Origin: an uncultured Lachnospiraceae bacterium
GTDB lineage: Bacteria; Bacillota; Clostridia; Lachnospirales; Lachnospiraceae
Direction: 5' to 3'
DNA length: 64,000 bases
Assembly: GCA_947574135.1 (NCBI GenBank)
Contig: CANPIM010000003.1
Location: 34,634 to 98,633, forward strand
Notes under the pieces: generated by a model
Told to the model about the DNA's origin: nothing
Database searches by the model: none
What the model saw: only the letters and a program-made list of their open reading frames with translations
In this document: positions 8,878 to 18,078 of the stretch, one piece after another
Layout of the letters: every line of letters begins with the position of its first letter
Position numbering within the stretch: position 1 is the first letter of the stretch
Made by a program: the position numbers and the translations under genes

Positions 8878-9819
8878 ATGGCTACGGTTCATACATACGA
8901 TTTGAGTAAATATCATGCAGTTGTGGGTTATGGCATAGGGCAGAATTATGAGCAGCTTAAGCAGAGGTTGAATGGCAGGATAACCTTTCATTATCTGGCA
9001 GATAAGAAATGGGAGCATTCCCATATTCAGGAATATGACGGTATTCCGGTTATCCATATTCAGGAATTGAGGCAGCTAAAAAATGTACTGGTGGTGCTTT
9101 TTCCGAAACTTTATACAGTAAGGGATGTAATCAAACGCGAATTGGCGGAAACAGATATAGATATTTGCTACATTCATGAGTTGCTTCCAATAGAATATTC
9201 TGTCGGCAGCGATGAGCTGATAAAACGGCTGCCTGCAACAGAATATACTGATGAATTTCATAACCGAATTGTTTTTGATGAGACGATTCCGTCAAATCTT
9301 CATGTGCACTTTTTAGGCCAAAATAATGTACTTAAGTTAGGAAGTAATCTGTCTGTAAATCGTTTGGATATTTATTTTGGCAATAAAGGCATTTTTGAAA
9401 TTAGGGCTTATACCTCTATCATACAGGCATCTTGCTGGGTATCTGATACTGAGTTGAAAATCGGAGAGGATTGTATGTTTTCTTCAGAAATTGTAATACG
9501 AACCCATAATGAACACCATATTTTTGACTGGAATACCTATGAGCGAATGAACCGACCAAAAGACGTGGTCATCGGAAACCAAGTTTGGGTGGGGTATCGG
9601 ACGGTTTTTCTTGCAGGAACGCATATAGGCACTGGTTCCATTGTAGGTGCAGGTACAGTGACATCCTCTCATTTTGGAGAGCATGTACTGCTTGCAGGAT
9701 GTCCGGCTAAGGTAATACGTGAGAATGTGTGCTGGAGCCGGGATAATACGGGATATTTTCAGCGCAACCGCCTGGAGGAATGTATTGATCAGAATGCCCT
9801 GAAATATATAAAGACTTAG
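8878..9819 (+). CDS. Hexapeptide (left-handed beta-helix) acyltransferase
   Basis: 313 residues, with ribosome site GAGGTGAA just before the ATG. The N-terminal ~100 residues look like a sugar O-acyltransferase Rossmann-type domain (YHAVVGYGIGQNYEQL, then YDGIPVIHIQEL). The C-terminal half is a hexapeptide-repeat acyltransferase: DVVIGNQVWVGYRTVFL, GSIVGAGTVTSS, AGCPAKVIRENVCW, with the likely catalytic His in THNEHHIFD. Enzymes of this type transfer acetyl groups to glycan residues. Its place next to a glycosyltransferase fits surface-glycan decoration. Confidence 0.82.
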   Translation: MATVHTYDLSKYHAVVGYGIGQNYEQLKQRLNGRITFHYLADKKWEHSHIQEYDGIPVIHIQELRQLKNVLVVLFPKLYTVRDVIKRELAETDIDICYIHELLPIEYSVGSDELIKRLPATEYTDEFHNRIVFDETIPSNLHVHFLGQNNVLKLGSNLSVNRLDIYFGNKGIFEIRAYTSIIQASCWVSDTELKIGEDCMFSSEIVIRTHNEHHIFDWNTYERMNRPKDVVIGNQVWVGYRTVFLAGTHIGTGSIVGAGTVTSSHFGEHVLLAGCPAKVIRENVCWSRDNTGYFQRNRLEECIDQNALKYIKT

Positions 9820-10008
9820 AAAATATACTGTGAAATTGGAAAACTTGAAATGTTCCATAGTTGCTATTGTAAATACATTTGAAGAGTTATACGAAGAAGC
9901 ATTCGGTCTAAACAGTTAGCAAACAAGCGCACAATAGAGAAAAGAAGTGAAAAGTGCGTATTTATGGCGTTATGTGCCTGAGAGAAGCGAAAGGAATAAA
10001 TATTAAAC

Positions 10009-11061
10009 ATGGAGCAAAATATTTACATCGTCGGCGCTCATTCCCGAGCACAGACATTGGGTACATATCTTGTAAAGCTATATCCGGACATAAAAATTGC
10101 AGCATATTTGTATGATAATAAGGAGCCAAATCCTAAGGAAATTGACGGAATCCCCGTGCTTCCCATTGACGAAACCCTACAGCTTCATACGGATTGGCCG
10201 GTATACCTGGGAACCAGAGGGATATATTACGGAAAACTCACAGAAAAGCTTCACCACATGGGAATGAAAAACGTGATTCTGGTAACGCCGGAGCTTGACC
10301 GGGAGCTTCGCAATCGTTTTCTGGAAATGTATTTTGAAGAGCGGGATCGGGAATATCCAAAATTGGGTTCGGACAAAAACTTTGCACGCATCTATGTGGT
10401 CAGATCTGTTTTTGACAAGCCCTTGGGGCAGGACTATAAGCTGTCCAAATTTCAAAGAGAGATTCAGGTGGGGGCTGCGCTTACAGAACAAAGGATCTGT
10501 GATCTGACAGACGATGTAGGGGAACAGATCTCAGACAAGAACAGACAATTTTGCGAATTGACAGCCTTATATTGGATATGGAAAAATGCCCGACAGGAAA
10601 TCGTAGGTCTGGAGCATTACCGGAGGCATTTCCTTCTGGAGGAGAGCTGGCCGTCGGATATGAAGAACAGGGGGATCGACGTTATTTTGCCCACGCCCCC
10701 CTATGTGGCTCCCAGCATTGGGAAGAACTACCAAGAGAGACATGTGGCATCTGACTGGGATTTTATGATGGATTATATGAGAAAAATCTATCCGGACGAT
10801 TATGCGGAAGCGGTTCGCTTTTTTGATACGAATCTCTACTCCCCCTGCAATATGTTTATCATGAAGAAAAAGGTGCTGGACGATCTGTGCGCATGGCTTT
10901 TTCCTATTTTGTTCATTTGCGCGGAGCATGGGGGAAAACGGGAGGATGGATATCAGAACCGGTATCCAGGCTTTCTATCGGAGAGACTAATGACCTTTTT
11001 CTTTGAGAAAAGACGGAACCAATACCGAATAGTGTATGCGGACAAAAGCTTTCTGGAATGA
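10009..11061 (+). CDS. DUF4422 glycosyltransferase-like protein
   Basis: 350 residues. The N-terminal ~100 residues resemble a small Rossmann domain (IYIVGAHSRAQTLGTYL, with YDNKEPNPKEIDGIPVLP). The remainder matches DUF4422: IYVVRSVFD, LTALYWIWKN, GLEHYRRHF, YSPCNMFIMKK and RYPGFLSERLMTFF. DUF4422 proteins occur in capsule and exopolysaccharide loci and are thought to be glycosyltransferases; no substrate is assigned. The 189-base gap before it and the 141-base gap after it hold no recognisable gene, and no clear promoter was found. Confidence 0.8.
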   Translation: MEQNIYIVGAHSRAQTLGTYLVKLYPDIKIAAYLYDNKEPNPKEIDGIPVLPIDETLQLHTDWPVYLGTRGIYYGKLTEKLHHMGMKNVILVTPELDRELRNRFLEMYFEERDREYPKLGSDKNFARIYVVRSVFDKPLGQDYKLSKFQREIQVGAALTEQRICDLTDDVGEQISDKNRQFCELTALYWIWKNARQEIVGLEHYRRHFLLEESWPSDMKNRGIDVILPTPPYVAPSIGKNYQERHVASDWDFMMDYMRKIYPDDYAEAVRFFDTNLYSPCNMFIMKKKVLDDLCAWLFPILFICAEHGGKREDGYQNRYPGFLSERLMTFFFEKRRNQYRIVYADKSFLE

Positions 11062-11202
11062 GTAATCAGGAAAATACTGACAGGTAAATGTGTCCAGGCG
11101 TGGGCGAAGGCGTCCAGCGTCTGCAAAATGAAAGCTTTCTTATCAATGATAGAAAGTTCTGGCAGAATGTGTTTTGCCGGAGATTATTGAGAAAGGTAAG
11201 GA

Positions 11203-11874
11203 ATGCAAACCATGCAATTTGATTTAATGGCTTCCATGATGTGCGCCAACTACGGACATTTGGAGCAGGAAGTAAAAAATTTAGAAGAAGGCGGCATTGA
11301 TTCCTTCCACATTGATATTATGGATGGCCGCTATGTTCCCAATTTTGCCATGTCCCTAAACGATATGCGCTACATAGCCAGCGCTACAAAGAAACCGCTG
11401 GATGTCCATCTCATGATTGAACATCCAAACAATCATATCAACCTGTTTTTACAGTACCTGCGTCCGGGAGATACGGTTTACATTCATCCGGAGGCAGAAT
11501 ATCACCCGTCCACTACTTTGCAGGCTATTATCAATGCCAAAATGATACCCGGAATCGCCATCAATCCCGGCACCTCCGTGGAAACCGTCATGGAAATGCT
11601 CCGCATTGTAAAAAAGGTCCTGGTTATGTCCGTGAATCCCGGAAACGCAGGACAAATGTACCTGCCCTACGTGGGCAAGAAAATCACAAAGCTTTTATCC
11701 ATGAAAGAGGATATGGATTTTGAAATCTATTGGGACGGCGCCTGTAGCGCAGACAAGATTCTGGAATATGCCCCCAAAGGGGTCAAAGGCTTTGTTCTGG
11801 GAACCACTCTATTGTTTGGAAGGGATCGATCTTATAAGGAAGTATTGCAGGATACCCGGGAAATTAGGTTTTAA
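11203..11874 (+). CDS. Ribulose-phosphate 3-epimerase family enzyme
   Basis: 223 residues, a complete TIM-barrel epimerase: MMCANYGHLEQEV, the metal-binding HIDIMDGRYVPNFAMS, LDVHLMIEHP, GIAINPGTSVETV, SVNPGNAGQ and WDGACSADKI. Canonical Rpe interconverts ribulose-5-P and xylulose-5-P. Several motif positions differ from housekeeping Rpe (MDGRYVPNFAM rather than MDGHFVPNLTF; WDGACS rather than VDGGVN), so an island-specific sugar phosphate substrate is plausible. It lies upstream of a cytidylyltransferase and a polyol dehydrogenase, hinting at a CDP-polyol or related pentose route. Confidence 0.8.
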   Translation: MQTMQFDLMASMMCANYGHLEQEVKNLEEGGIDSFHIDIMDGRYVPNFAMSLNDMRYIASATKKPLDVHLMIEHPNNHINLFLQYLRPGDTVYIHPEAEYHPSTTLQAIINAKMIPGIAINPGTSVETVMEMLRIVKKVLVMSVNPGNAGQMYLPYVGKKITKLLSMKEDMDFEIYWDGACSADKILEYAPKGVKGFVLGTTLLFGRDRSYKEVLQDTREIRF

Positions 11875-11892
11875 TGCAGGGGAGGGATCGCA

Positions 11893-13071
11893 TTGAGGAA
11901 AAGAATCAAAGGGAAGAAAAGACGAAAAAGCTATGCATGGTTTGGACTGTCTGGCTTTCTGCTGTTTGCCGGCTTTTTTATGGCGCCGGCCATGTCTGGG
12001 AAAGTCCAGGCGGGAGAAGCCAAAGCTTATACTGATCAGATATTTCAGGTGCTTTTTCCCACAAATATGGAGCATGTATTCGATTTTATCATGGATCCCC
12101 AGGAACTAATTTTGCAGACCCATGCGGCGGCCTACGGGAATCTTTCCTTTGAAGAGGGGGCAACCCTCTTTTTCCGGAGATATGAGGAAGGGGCTGGGGT
12201 AGATTACAGCAGCTCCAGTGATGCCCTTGTGATTACCAATATGGGAAGGGCAGATGTGGAGATTGTGGTGACAGCCAGTATTTCGCCGGACTCTCTGGGA
12301 GCCATTGCTATGACGGATGACGGAACCTTTGAGGAGGATACAAGGGCCAGCCTATATCTGGCTTTGACAGATGGGGAACAACGGGTGCCTATCGACGGAG
12401 AGAGTGGTGCCATGATCAGTGCCATACTGACCGGTCTGGAGGAAAACGGAGAACCCAGAGAATACCGCTTTTGGCTGGAGGGAGCAGTAAATCGCAACGG
12501 AGACTGGTCTGAGATAGGAGGAGCAGATCCCAGGGTAACGGTTACATGGAGTACGGCGACCATGAAAGAGGAGCTTGAAGAGGAGCAGACGATTAAAGAG
12601 GAAGGGACCTTGCCGGATGGAAAAGAATTAGAGGGGAAGCCGGAGGGAGAGGAATTACAGGAGACGCCGGAGGAGGAGAAAAATCTGACGGAGACGGGAA
12701 CTACAGAGACAAAGAAGGATGTAGAAAAACAAGAAACATCGGGAAACCAAGGAAATGCAGGGAAACCGGAAGAACCGGGAACTACAGAAAATCCTGGGGA
12801 ATCCGAAGCTCCGGGAGTCCAGGAAAATCCTGAAGAATCCGTAGTACCAGGAAACATGGAAAACCCTGGGAAACCAGAAGGGCCAGGAGCTGTGGAAGAT
12901 TTCGGGAAAACAGAAACACCAGGAGCCCAAGAAAACTCAGAGAAACCAGAAGGATCAGGAGCCCCAAAGGATTCAGGAAAATCAGAAATGTCAGGAACTC
13001 CGGAAAACCAGGAGAAAAGAACTGAGGACAAGATAAAGGAACTTCGCACAGGAGGACCCCAAACCCCATGA
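11893..13071 (+). CDS. Secreted protein with 12-residue repeat tail, unknown function
   Basis: 392 residues from a TTG start at 11893, chosen for the ribosome site GGAGGGA. A basic N-terminus and one hydrophobic segment (residues ~15-32) form a signal peptide or anchor. Residues ~38-220 make a beta-rich domain (MEHVFDFIMDPQELI, ATLFFRRYEEG, DALVITNMGRADVEI, ending VTVTWS); I recall similar secreted domains in gut Firmicutes but no function. An acidic linker leads into seven 12-residue repeats and a short basic end. No sortase motif is seen. It sits between two sugar-phosphate enzymes of the island and overlaps the next start by 4 bases, so it is part of that operon. Confidence 0.75.
   Translation: MRKRIKGKKRRKSYAWFGLSGFLLFAGFFMAPAMSGKVQAGEAKAYTDQIFQVLFPTNMEHVFDFIMDPQELILQTHAAAYGNLSFEEGATLFFRRYEEGAGVDYSSSSDALVITNMGRADVEIVVTASISPDSLGAIAMTDDGTFEEDTRASLYLALTDGEQRVPIDGESGAMISAILTGLEENGEPREYRFWLEGAVNRNGDWSEIGGADPRVTVTWSTATMKEELEEEQTIKEEGTLPDGKELEGKPEGEELQETPEEEKNLTETGTTETKKDVEKQETSGNQGNAGKPEEPGTTENPGESEAPGVQENPEESVVPGNMENPGKPEGPGAVEDFGKTETPGAQENSEKPEGSGAPKDSGKSEMSGTPENQEKRTEDKIKELRTGGPQTP
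12760..13011 (+). repeat. Seven in-frame 36-base repeats
   Basis: Seven consecutive 12-codon units such as GKPEEPGTTENP, GESEAPGVQENP, GKPEGPGAVEDF and GKTETPGAQENS. The units are diverged, so this is an old protein-level repeat rather than a fresh DNA expansion. Each unit keeps a central Pro-Gly or Ser-Gly step and acidic residues. Confidence 0.85.
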
Positions 13072-13778
13072 ACATCGCACTCATCCTATCCGGCGGCACC
13101 GGCACAAGGCTTGGGACGGATATCCCCAGGCAATATATTGAGGCAGGCGGGCAGCCCATTCTCTCCTATTCCCTGGAGACCCTGTCTGTCCATGCTGAAA
13201 TTGACGCACTCCAGATTGTGGCAGATCCGTCCTGGCAGAGAAGGATTCAGGAGTGGCTGAAAACAGCAGACAAAAAGGAAAAATTTCGGGGATTTTTTCT
13301 TCCGGGATGGAACCGGCAGCTTTCCATTTTAGAGGGATTGAAGGATATCCGGAAATATGCAGAGGATTCCGATTATATATTGATTCACGATGCGGCCCGT
13401 CCCCTGCTTTCCCCACAGCAGATTACGGACTGCCTGGAGCAGGTAAGGGGACATGAAGGGCTGATGCCGGTTCTTCCCATGAAGGATACGGTTTATCTGT
13501 GCCGGGACGGGAAGCATGTGACAGAGCTTCTGGACCGAAGCGCAGTTTATGCGGGACAAGCCCCGGAGGTGTTTCGACTGGGAAGCTATTATGAGGCCAA
13601 TCGGAAGCTTTTGCCAGAAGAAATCTGCGCTATCCATGGTTCTACGGAGCCGGCGGTCCTGGCCGGACTGGACATTGTGACCATTCCGGGAGATGAGAAA
13701 AATTTTAAGATCACAACCAGGGAGGACTTGGAGCGATTTTGCCGTGCGATAGAACGAGAATCAAAGAGTGTTCTGTAG
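13068..13778 (+). CDS. IspD/TarI-type cytidylyltransferase
   Basis: 236 residues, with ribosome site AGGAGG ahead of the ATG. It has the CTP-binding motif ILSGGTGTRLGTDIPRQY, the middle block IHDAARPLLS, and the C-terminal GDEKNFKITTREDL. The family makes CDP-methylerythritol (IspD, isoprenoids) or CDP-ribitol (TarI, teichoic acid). Sequence alone does not separate the two here; IPRQY replaces the usual PKQ(Y/F). A polyol dehydrogenase immediately downstream matches the tarI-tarJ arrangement, so a CDP-polyol role in surface polymer synthesis is favoured. Confidence 0.8.
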   Translation: MNIALILSGGTGTRLGTDIPRQYIEAGGQPILSYSLETLSVHAEIDALQIVADPSWQRRIQEWLKTADKKEKFRGFFLPGWNRQLSILEGLKDIRKYAEDSDYILIHDAARPLLSPQQITDCLEQVRGHEGLMPVLPMKDTVYLCRDGKHVTELLDRSAVYAGQAPEVFRLGSYYEANRKLLPEEICAIHGSTEPAVLAGLDIVTIPGDEKNFKITTREDLERFCRAIERESKSVL

Positions 13779-13840
13779 AACGAGATAAAAGGGATATAAC
13801 AAAAGGGATAAAACAAAAGGGCAGCAGAAAGGAGTACCTT

Positions 13841-14998
13841 ATGAGAGCGTGGGTTTTGCATGGAATCGGTGATTTGCGATTAGAAACAGTAAAACCTCCC
13901 CGTCCAGGCAGCGGGGAGGTTTTGGTATCTGTAAAGGCAGCAGGGATCTGCGGCTCGGACATTCCCAGGATATTTGATACAGGAGCCCATGTGCATCCAC
14001 TTATCCCGGGCCATGAATTTGCCGGTGTGGTGGAGGATTTGGGACAAGGTGTGGATCCGGCCTGGCGAAAGAAGAGAGTCGGTATCTTTCCCCTGCTTCC
14101 CTGTCAAAAATGCCTTCCCTGTGAAAGGGGCGCTTATGAGCTGTGCCGCTCCTACCGTTATCTGGGTTCCCGCTGCAATGGGGGCTTTGCAGAGTATGTG
14201 GCTGTACCTGCATGGAATCTGGTGGAGCTGCCGAAGAACGTATCCTTTGAGGAGGCAGCCATGCTGGAGCCTATGGCCGTGGCGGTGCATGCCCTGCGCC
14301 GGGGGACGGAAGAGCTTACCCTGGATATGGACGCTCCTGTGGCCGTGTGCGGGCTGGGTCCCATTGGATTATTGCTGGTAATGTTTTTGCTGGAGGCAGG
14401 CTACAGGAACCTCTACGCGGTGGGGAAAAAGGAATCGCAGAAGGCCAGGGCCGTATCCATGGGAATCCTGCCGGACCATTATTTGGACAGCAGGACCTCC
14501 CGTCCGGAGGAGTGCCTGAAAAGCTGTGGGGACGGTATGGCAATTTTCTTTGAATGTACTGGCAGGAGCCATGTGACGGCCATGGGGGTGGAGTGCGCAA
14601 GACCGGCCGGAAGGGTGGTTCTTGTGGGGAATCCCTGTTCCCATGTGACCTTTGAAAAGGAGATCTATTGGAGGATCCTGCGAAATCAGCTCACAGTCAT
14701 TGGCACGTGGAATTCCTCCTTTGCCGGGGAAGGAGAGAATGACTGGGATTATGTGCTGGAGCGTCTGGAAACTGGCTGTATTGCTCCTGCCGGGCTTATT
14801 TCGCACCGTTTTTCCCTGGAAAGATTAAGGGAGGGCTTGGCGGTTATGAGGGAAAAGAAGGAGGATTCCTGCAAAATTATGATAGAAATGAACGGAGAGC
14901 CTTGCATTTCTTTTCCTGAGAGAGAAAGTTTTCCCTCCGATTGCTTTTATTTTCCAGCAGAAGATGGTATACTAAAAGACAAATGTGAAGAGCGGTGA
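13841..14998 (+). CDS. Zn-dependent polyol/sugar-phosphate dehydrogenase
   Basis: 385 residues. The start at 13841 follows AAAGGAGTACCTT. It is a medium-chain dehydrogenase: catalytic Zn site CGSD and GHEFAG, structural Zn cluster CQKCLPCERGAYELC, and Rossmann motif VCGLGPIGLLLV. It resembles galactitol-1-phosphate, sorbitol and TarJ-type ribulose-5-phosphate reductases. Next to a TarI-like enzyme the likely role is reducing a ketopentose phosphate to the polyol phosphate that is then activated with CTP. The last ~30 residues are an odd Phe/Glu-rich extension. A TATACT with a TG extension at 14968-14973 inside its 3' end may start transcription of the next gene. Confidence 0.78.
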   Translation: MRAWVLHGIGDLRLETVKPPRPGSGEVLVSVKAAGICGSDIPRIFDTGAHVHPLIPGHEFAGVVEDLGQGVDPAWRKKRVGIFPLLPCQKCLPCERGAYELCRSYRYLGSRCNGGFAEYVAVPAWNLVELPKNVSFEEAAMLEPMAVAVHALRRGTEELTLDMDAPVAVCGLGPIGLLLVMFLLEAGYRNLYAVGKKESQKARAVSMGILPDHYLDSRTSRPEECLKSCGDGMAIFFECTGRSHVTAMGVECARPAGRVVLVGNPCSHVTFEKEIYWRILRNQLTVIGTWNSSFAGEGENDWDYVLERLETGCIAPAGLISHRFSLERLREGLAVMREKKEDSCKIMIEMNGEPCISFPERESFPSDCFYFPAEDGILKDKCEER

Positions 14999-15081
14999 TA
15001 AAAGCCGGGCTCTTTTACGGACCCAGGCAGGGATTGGCAGGTGTCCGAAAAATATATGAATATACGGATAGGAGTGCAGGA

Positions 15082-18003
15082 ATGACGGTAGAACGAGTAC
15101 AGGCATATGAATTAATAGAAAAGAGGGAGATCAGGGAGCTGGATTCCACCGGCTATCTCTTCCGCCATAAAAAGACAAGGGCCAGGGTTTGTGTTCTGGA
15201 AAATCAGGATCCCAACAAGGTATTTTATATTGGCTTTCGGACCCCGGCTCCCAATGACACCGGGGTGCCCCATATTATGGAGCATTCCGTACTATGCGGT
15301 TCCCGGCAGTTTCCGGCCAAGGATCCCTTTGTGGAGCTGGCCAAGGGATCTCTCAACACCTTTTTAAATGCCATGACCTACCCGGATAAGACGGTATATC
15401 CGGTGGCCAGCTGCAATGACCAGGATTTCCAGAACCTGATGCATGTGTATCTGGATGCAGTGTTTTATCCCAATATTTATGAGAGAAAGGAGATCTTTCT
15501 CCAGGAGGGCTGGCATTATGAGATGGAGGATCCCGAAGGGTCCCTTTCCCTAAACGGCGTGGTTTACAACGAGATGAAGGGTGCCTTTTCCTCCCCGGAG
15601 GGCGTGCTGGATCGGGAGATCCTGGCCTCTCTGTATCCGGATACCACCTATGCCAATGAGTCCGGCGGGGACCCGGATTTTATTCCGGAGCTGAAATACA
15701 GTGAGTTTCTGGATTTCCACAGCCGGTATTATCATCCCTCCAACAGCTATATCTACCTGTATGGAGACTGTGATATGAAGGAGAAGCTTGTCTGGCTGGA
15801 CAAGGAGTATTTGAGCAGCTACGATCACCTGCCGGTGGATTCCACCATAAGCCTCCAGAAGCCCTTTGACCGGATGGTGGAGGTGAGCCGCGCCTATTCC
15901 ATTTCCGCGGAGGAGACCGTGGAGGACAATACCTACCTCTCCTACAATAAGTCTGTAGGCACCACCCTGGATGACAAGCTCTATCTGGCCATGCAGGTGG
16001 TTGAGTATGTGCTTTTGTCCGCACCGGGAGCGCCCTTAAAGCAGGCCCTCCTGGATGCCGGCATTGGCAAGGATATTTTAAGCTCCTACGATAACGGGGT
16101 ACGGCAGCCGGTTTTTTCTATTATTGCAAAAAATACCAATGCTTCCAGGAAGGAAGAATTTGTGAAAACCATTGAGGAGACCCTTTCTTGCATTGTGGAG
16201 CAGGGAATTGACCAGAAGGCTCTGGAGGCAGGGATTAATTTCTTCGAATTCCGCTATAGGGAGGCGGACTTTGGGAATTATCCTCCGGGCTTGATGTACG
16301 GACTTCAGGCCTTGGACAGCTGGCTCTATGGGGATGATCAGGTATTTCTCCATCTGGAAGCCCTGGACAACTTTGGGTTTCTGCGGGAGCAGGTGGGAAA
16401 GGGATACTTTGAGGGCCTGATTCGCACCTGGCTTCTTGAGAATCCCCACGGCTCTGTGGTGATCATTGCACCGGAGCAGGGGTTAACGGCCAAAATGGAT
16501 CAGCAGCTGGAGGAGAAGCTGGAGGAATACAAGGCATCCTTAAGCCGGGAGGAGCGGGAGGCTCTCGTAGAGGCCACCCACCGGCTTCACGCCTACCAGG
16601 AGGAGCCCTCCACTCAGGAGGAACTGGAAAAAATTCCCATGCTGTCCCGGACGGACATTGGAAAGGAGGCCCGTCCCTTTGTAAATGAGGAGCATAAAGC
16701 CGGGGATACCACCCTGGTGTTTCATCAGGTTAACACCCATGGCATTGGGTATGTAAGCCTTATATTCCGGGCGGACCGGGTGCCGGAGCGGCTCTATCCC
16801 TACATGGGGATACTAAAGGGAATCCTGGGCTTTGTGGATACGGAGCACTATAAATACACGGAATTTTCCAATGAGGTAAACCGAAGAACCGGCGGCATTA
16901 CCTCCTTTGTAAGCGGCTATGGGGATATGGGGGATCCCCGGGCCTACACGGCTACCTTTGAGGTGCGTGTGAAAACCTTATATGAAAACCTGGAATTTGC
17001 CTTTTCCATGCTGGAGGAAATGCTGTGCCGCTCCCGGTTTACCGACGAAAAACGGCTGTATGAGATTGTGGCCCAGGGAAAATCCAGGCTGCAGATGGTG
17101 ATGAATACGGCGGGCCATTCCATGGCGTCCCTGCGGGCCATGTCCTACTTTTCCCGCTCCTCCTATCTCTGTGATCTCACCGGCGGCGTGGCCTTCTATG
17201 AGTGGATCGAGGGACTGGAGGCGGATTTTGCAGGGAAGAAAGAAAGCTTTATCCAGAATCTTCGTGAGCTGGTAGCGCTGTTGATTCGCCGGGAAAATCT
17301 GGTGGTCAGCTATACCGGACAAAAGGAAAGCCTTGACAAAGCCCTGGATTGCGCAGAGAAGCTTGCCGGACGGCTGTTTACGGAGCCTGTAAAGACCGGC
17401 GGCGTGGACTTTGTGCCTGTGAAGAAAAACGAGGGACTTCGCACCTCCTCCAAGATACAATATGTGGCTATGGCCGGAAACTTCCGGGAGGCAGGGCTGC
17501 CCTATACGGGAACCCTAAAGGTGCTGCGGACCATTATGAGCTATGATTACCTGTGGAACCAGATCCGGGTAAAGGGAGGAGCCTATGGCTGTATGAACGG
17601 CTATACCAGAAACGGAGACGCTTATCTGGTTTCCTATCGGGATCCCAACCTGGAGAAAACCATCCAGGTCTACAAGGATAGCATGGAATTTGTAAGAAAT
17701 TTCCAGGTGTCAGAGCGGGATATGACCCGGTTTATTATCGGGACCATCAGCGATATGGATGTGCCTCTGACCCCCCATCTCCAGGGGATCCGTTCCATGG
17801 GAGCCTATTTAAGCCACATGACCTTTGCGGATGTACAGAAGGAGCGGGATGAGGTGCTGGCGGCCGACTGTGAGGCGGTGCAGGGCCTGGCCCCCTATCT
17901 GGAGGCAGTGCTGAAGCAGGAAAATCTCTGCGTTATTGGAAATGAGGAGAAGCTTAACAGCCAGAGAGAACTGTTTGGGGAGCTTCGAAACCTGTTTCAC
18001 TAG
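15082..18003 (+). CDS. M16 insulinase-family presequence-type protease
   Basis: 973 residues, typical of the PreP-like M16C clade. The ATG at 15082 is preferred over an in-frame GTG at 14995 because AGGAG lies 7 bases upstream. The inverted zinc motif HIMEH is at residues 64-68, with the distal Glu in NGVVYNEMKGAF. Two M16 halves are joined by a helical hairpin; the C-terminal half has the substrate-binding VKGGAYGCMNGYTRNG. It degrades peptides in a closed chamber. No signal peptide is seen, so it is cytosolic. It precedes era. Confidence 0.92.
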   Translation: MTVERVQAYELIEKREIRELDSTGYLFRHKKTRARVCVLENQDPNKVFYIGFRTPAPNDTGVPHIMEHSVLCGSRQFPAKDPFVELAKGSLNTFLNAMTYPDKTVYPVASCNDQDFQNLMHVYLDAVFYPNIYERKEIFLQEGWHYEMEDPEGSLSLNGVVYNEMKGAFSSPEGVLDREILASLYPDTTYANESGGDPDFIPELKYSEFLDFHSRYYHPSNSYIYLYGDCDMKEKLVWLDKEYLSSYDHLPVDSTISLQKPFDRMVEVSRAYSISAEETVEDNTYLSYNKSVGTTLDDKLYLAMQVVEYVLLSAPGAPLKQALLDAGIGKDILSSYDNGVRQPVFSIIAKNTNASRKEEFVKTIEETLSCIVEQGIDQKALEAGINFFEFRYREADFGNYPPGLMYGLQALDSWLYGDDQVFLHLEALDNFGFLREQVGKGYFEGLIRTWLLENPHGSVVIIAPEQGLTAKMDQQLEEKLEEYKASLSREEREALVEATHRLHAYQEEPSTQEELEKIPMLSRTDIGKEARPFVNEEHKAGDTTLVFHQVNTHGIGYVSLIFRADRVPERLYPYMGILKGILGFVDTEHYKYTEFSNEVNRRTGGITSFVSGYGDMGDPRAYTATFEVRVKTLYENLEFAFSMLEEMLCRSRFTDEKRLYEIVAQGKSRLQMVMNTAGHSMASLRAMSYFSRSSYLCDLTGGVAFYEWIEGLEADFAGKKESFIQNLRELVALLIRRENLVVSYTGQKESLDKALDCAEKLAGRLFTEPVKTGGVDFVPVKKNEGLRTSSKIQYVAMAGNFREAGLPYTGTLKVLRTIMSYDYLWNQIRVKGGAYGCMNGYTRNGDAYLVSYRDPNLEKTIQVYKDSMEFVRNFQVSERDMTRFIIGTISDMDVPLTPHLQGIRSMGAYLSHMTFADVQKERDEVLAADCEAVQGLAPYLEAVLKQENLCVIGNEEKLNSQRELFGELRNLFH

Positions 18004-18078
18004 TCTTAAGAGGAGGCGGTCCCTACACAGCTTTGGAAGGATATGTGGGAAAAGGACGGCAGGAGGAGAGATAGAAGA

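Noticed and set aside
12204..13049. 281-codon antisense frame over the repeat protein
   Set aside because: Composition is the mirror of the Pro/Glu/Gly repeats; no start signal.
18043..18078. Earlier start of era
   Set aside because: The ribosome site is only two bases from that ATG, and the added residues are not family-like.
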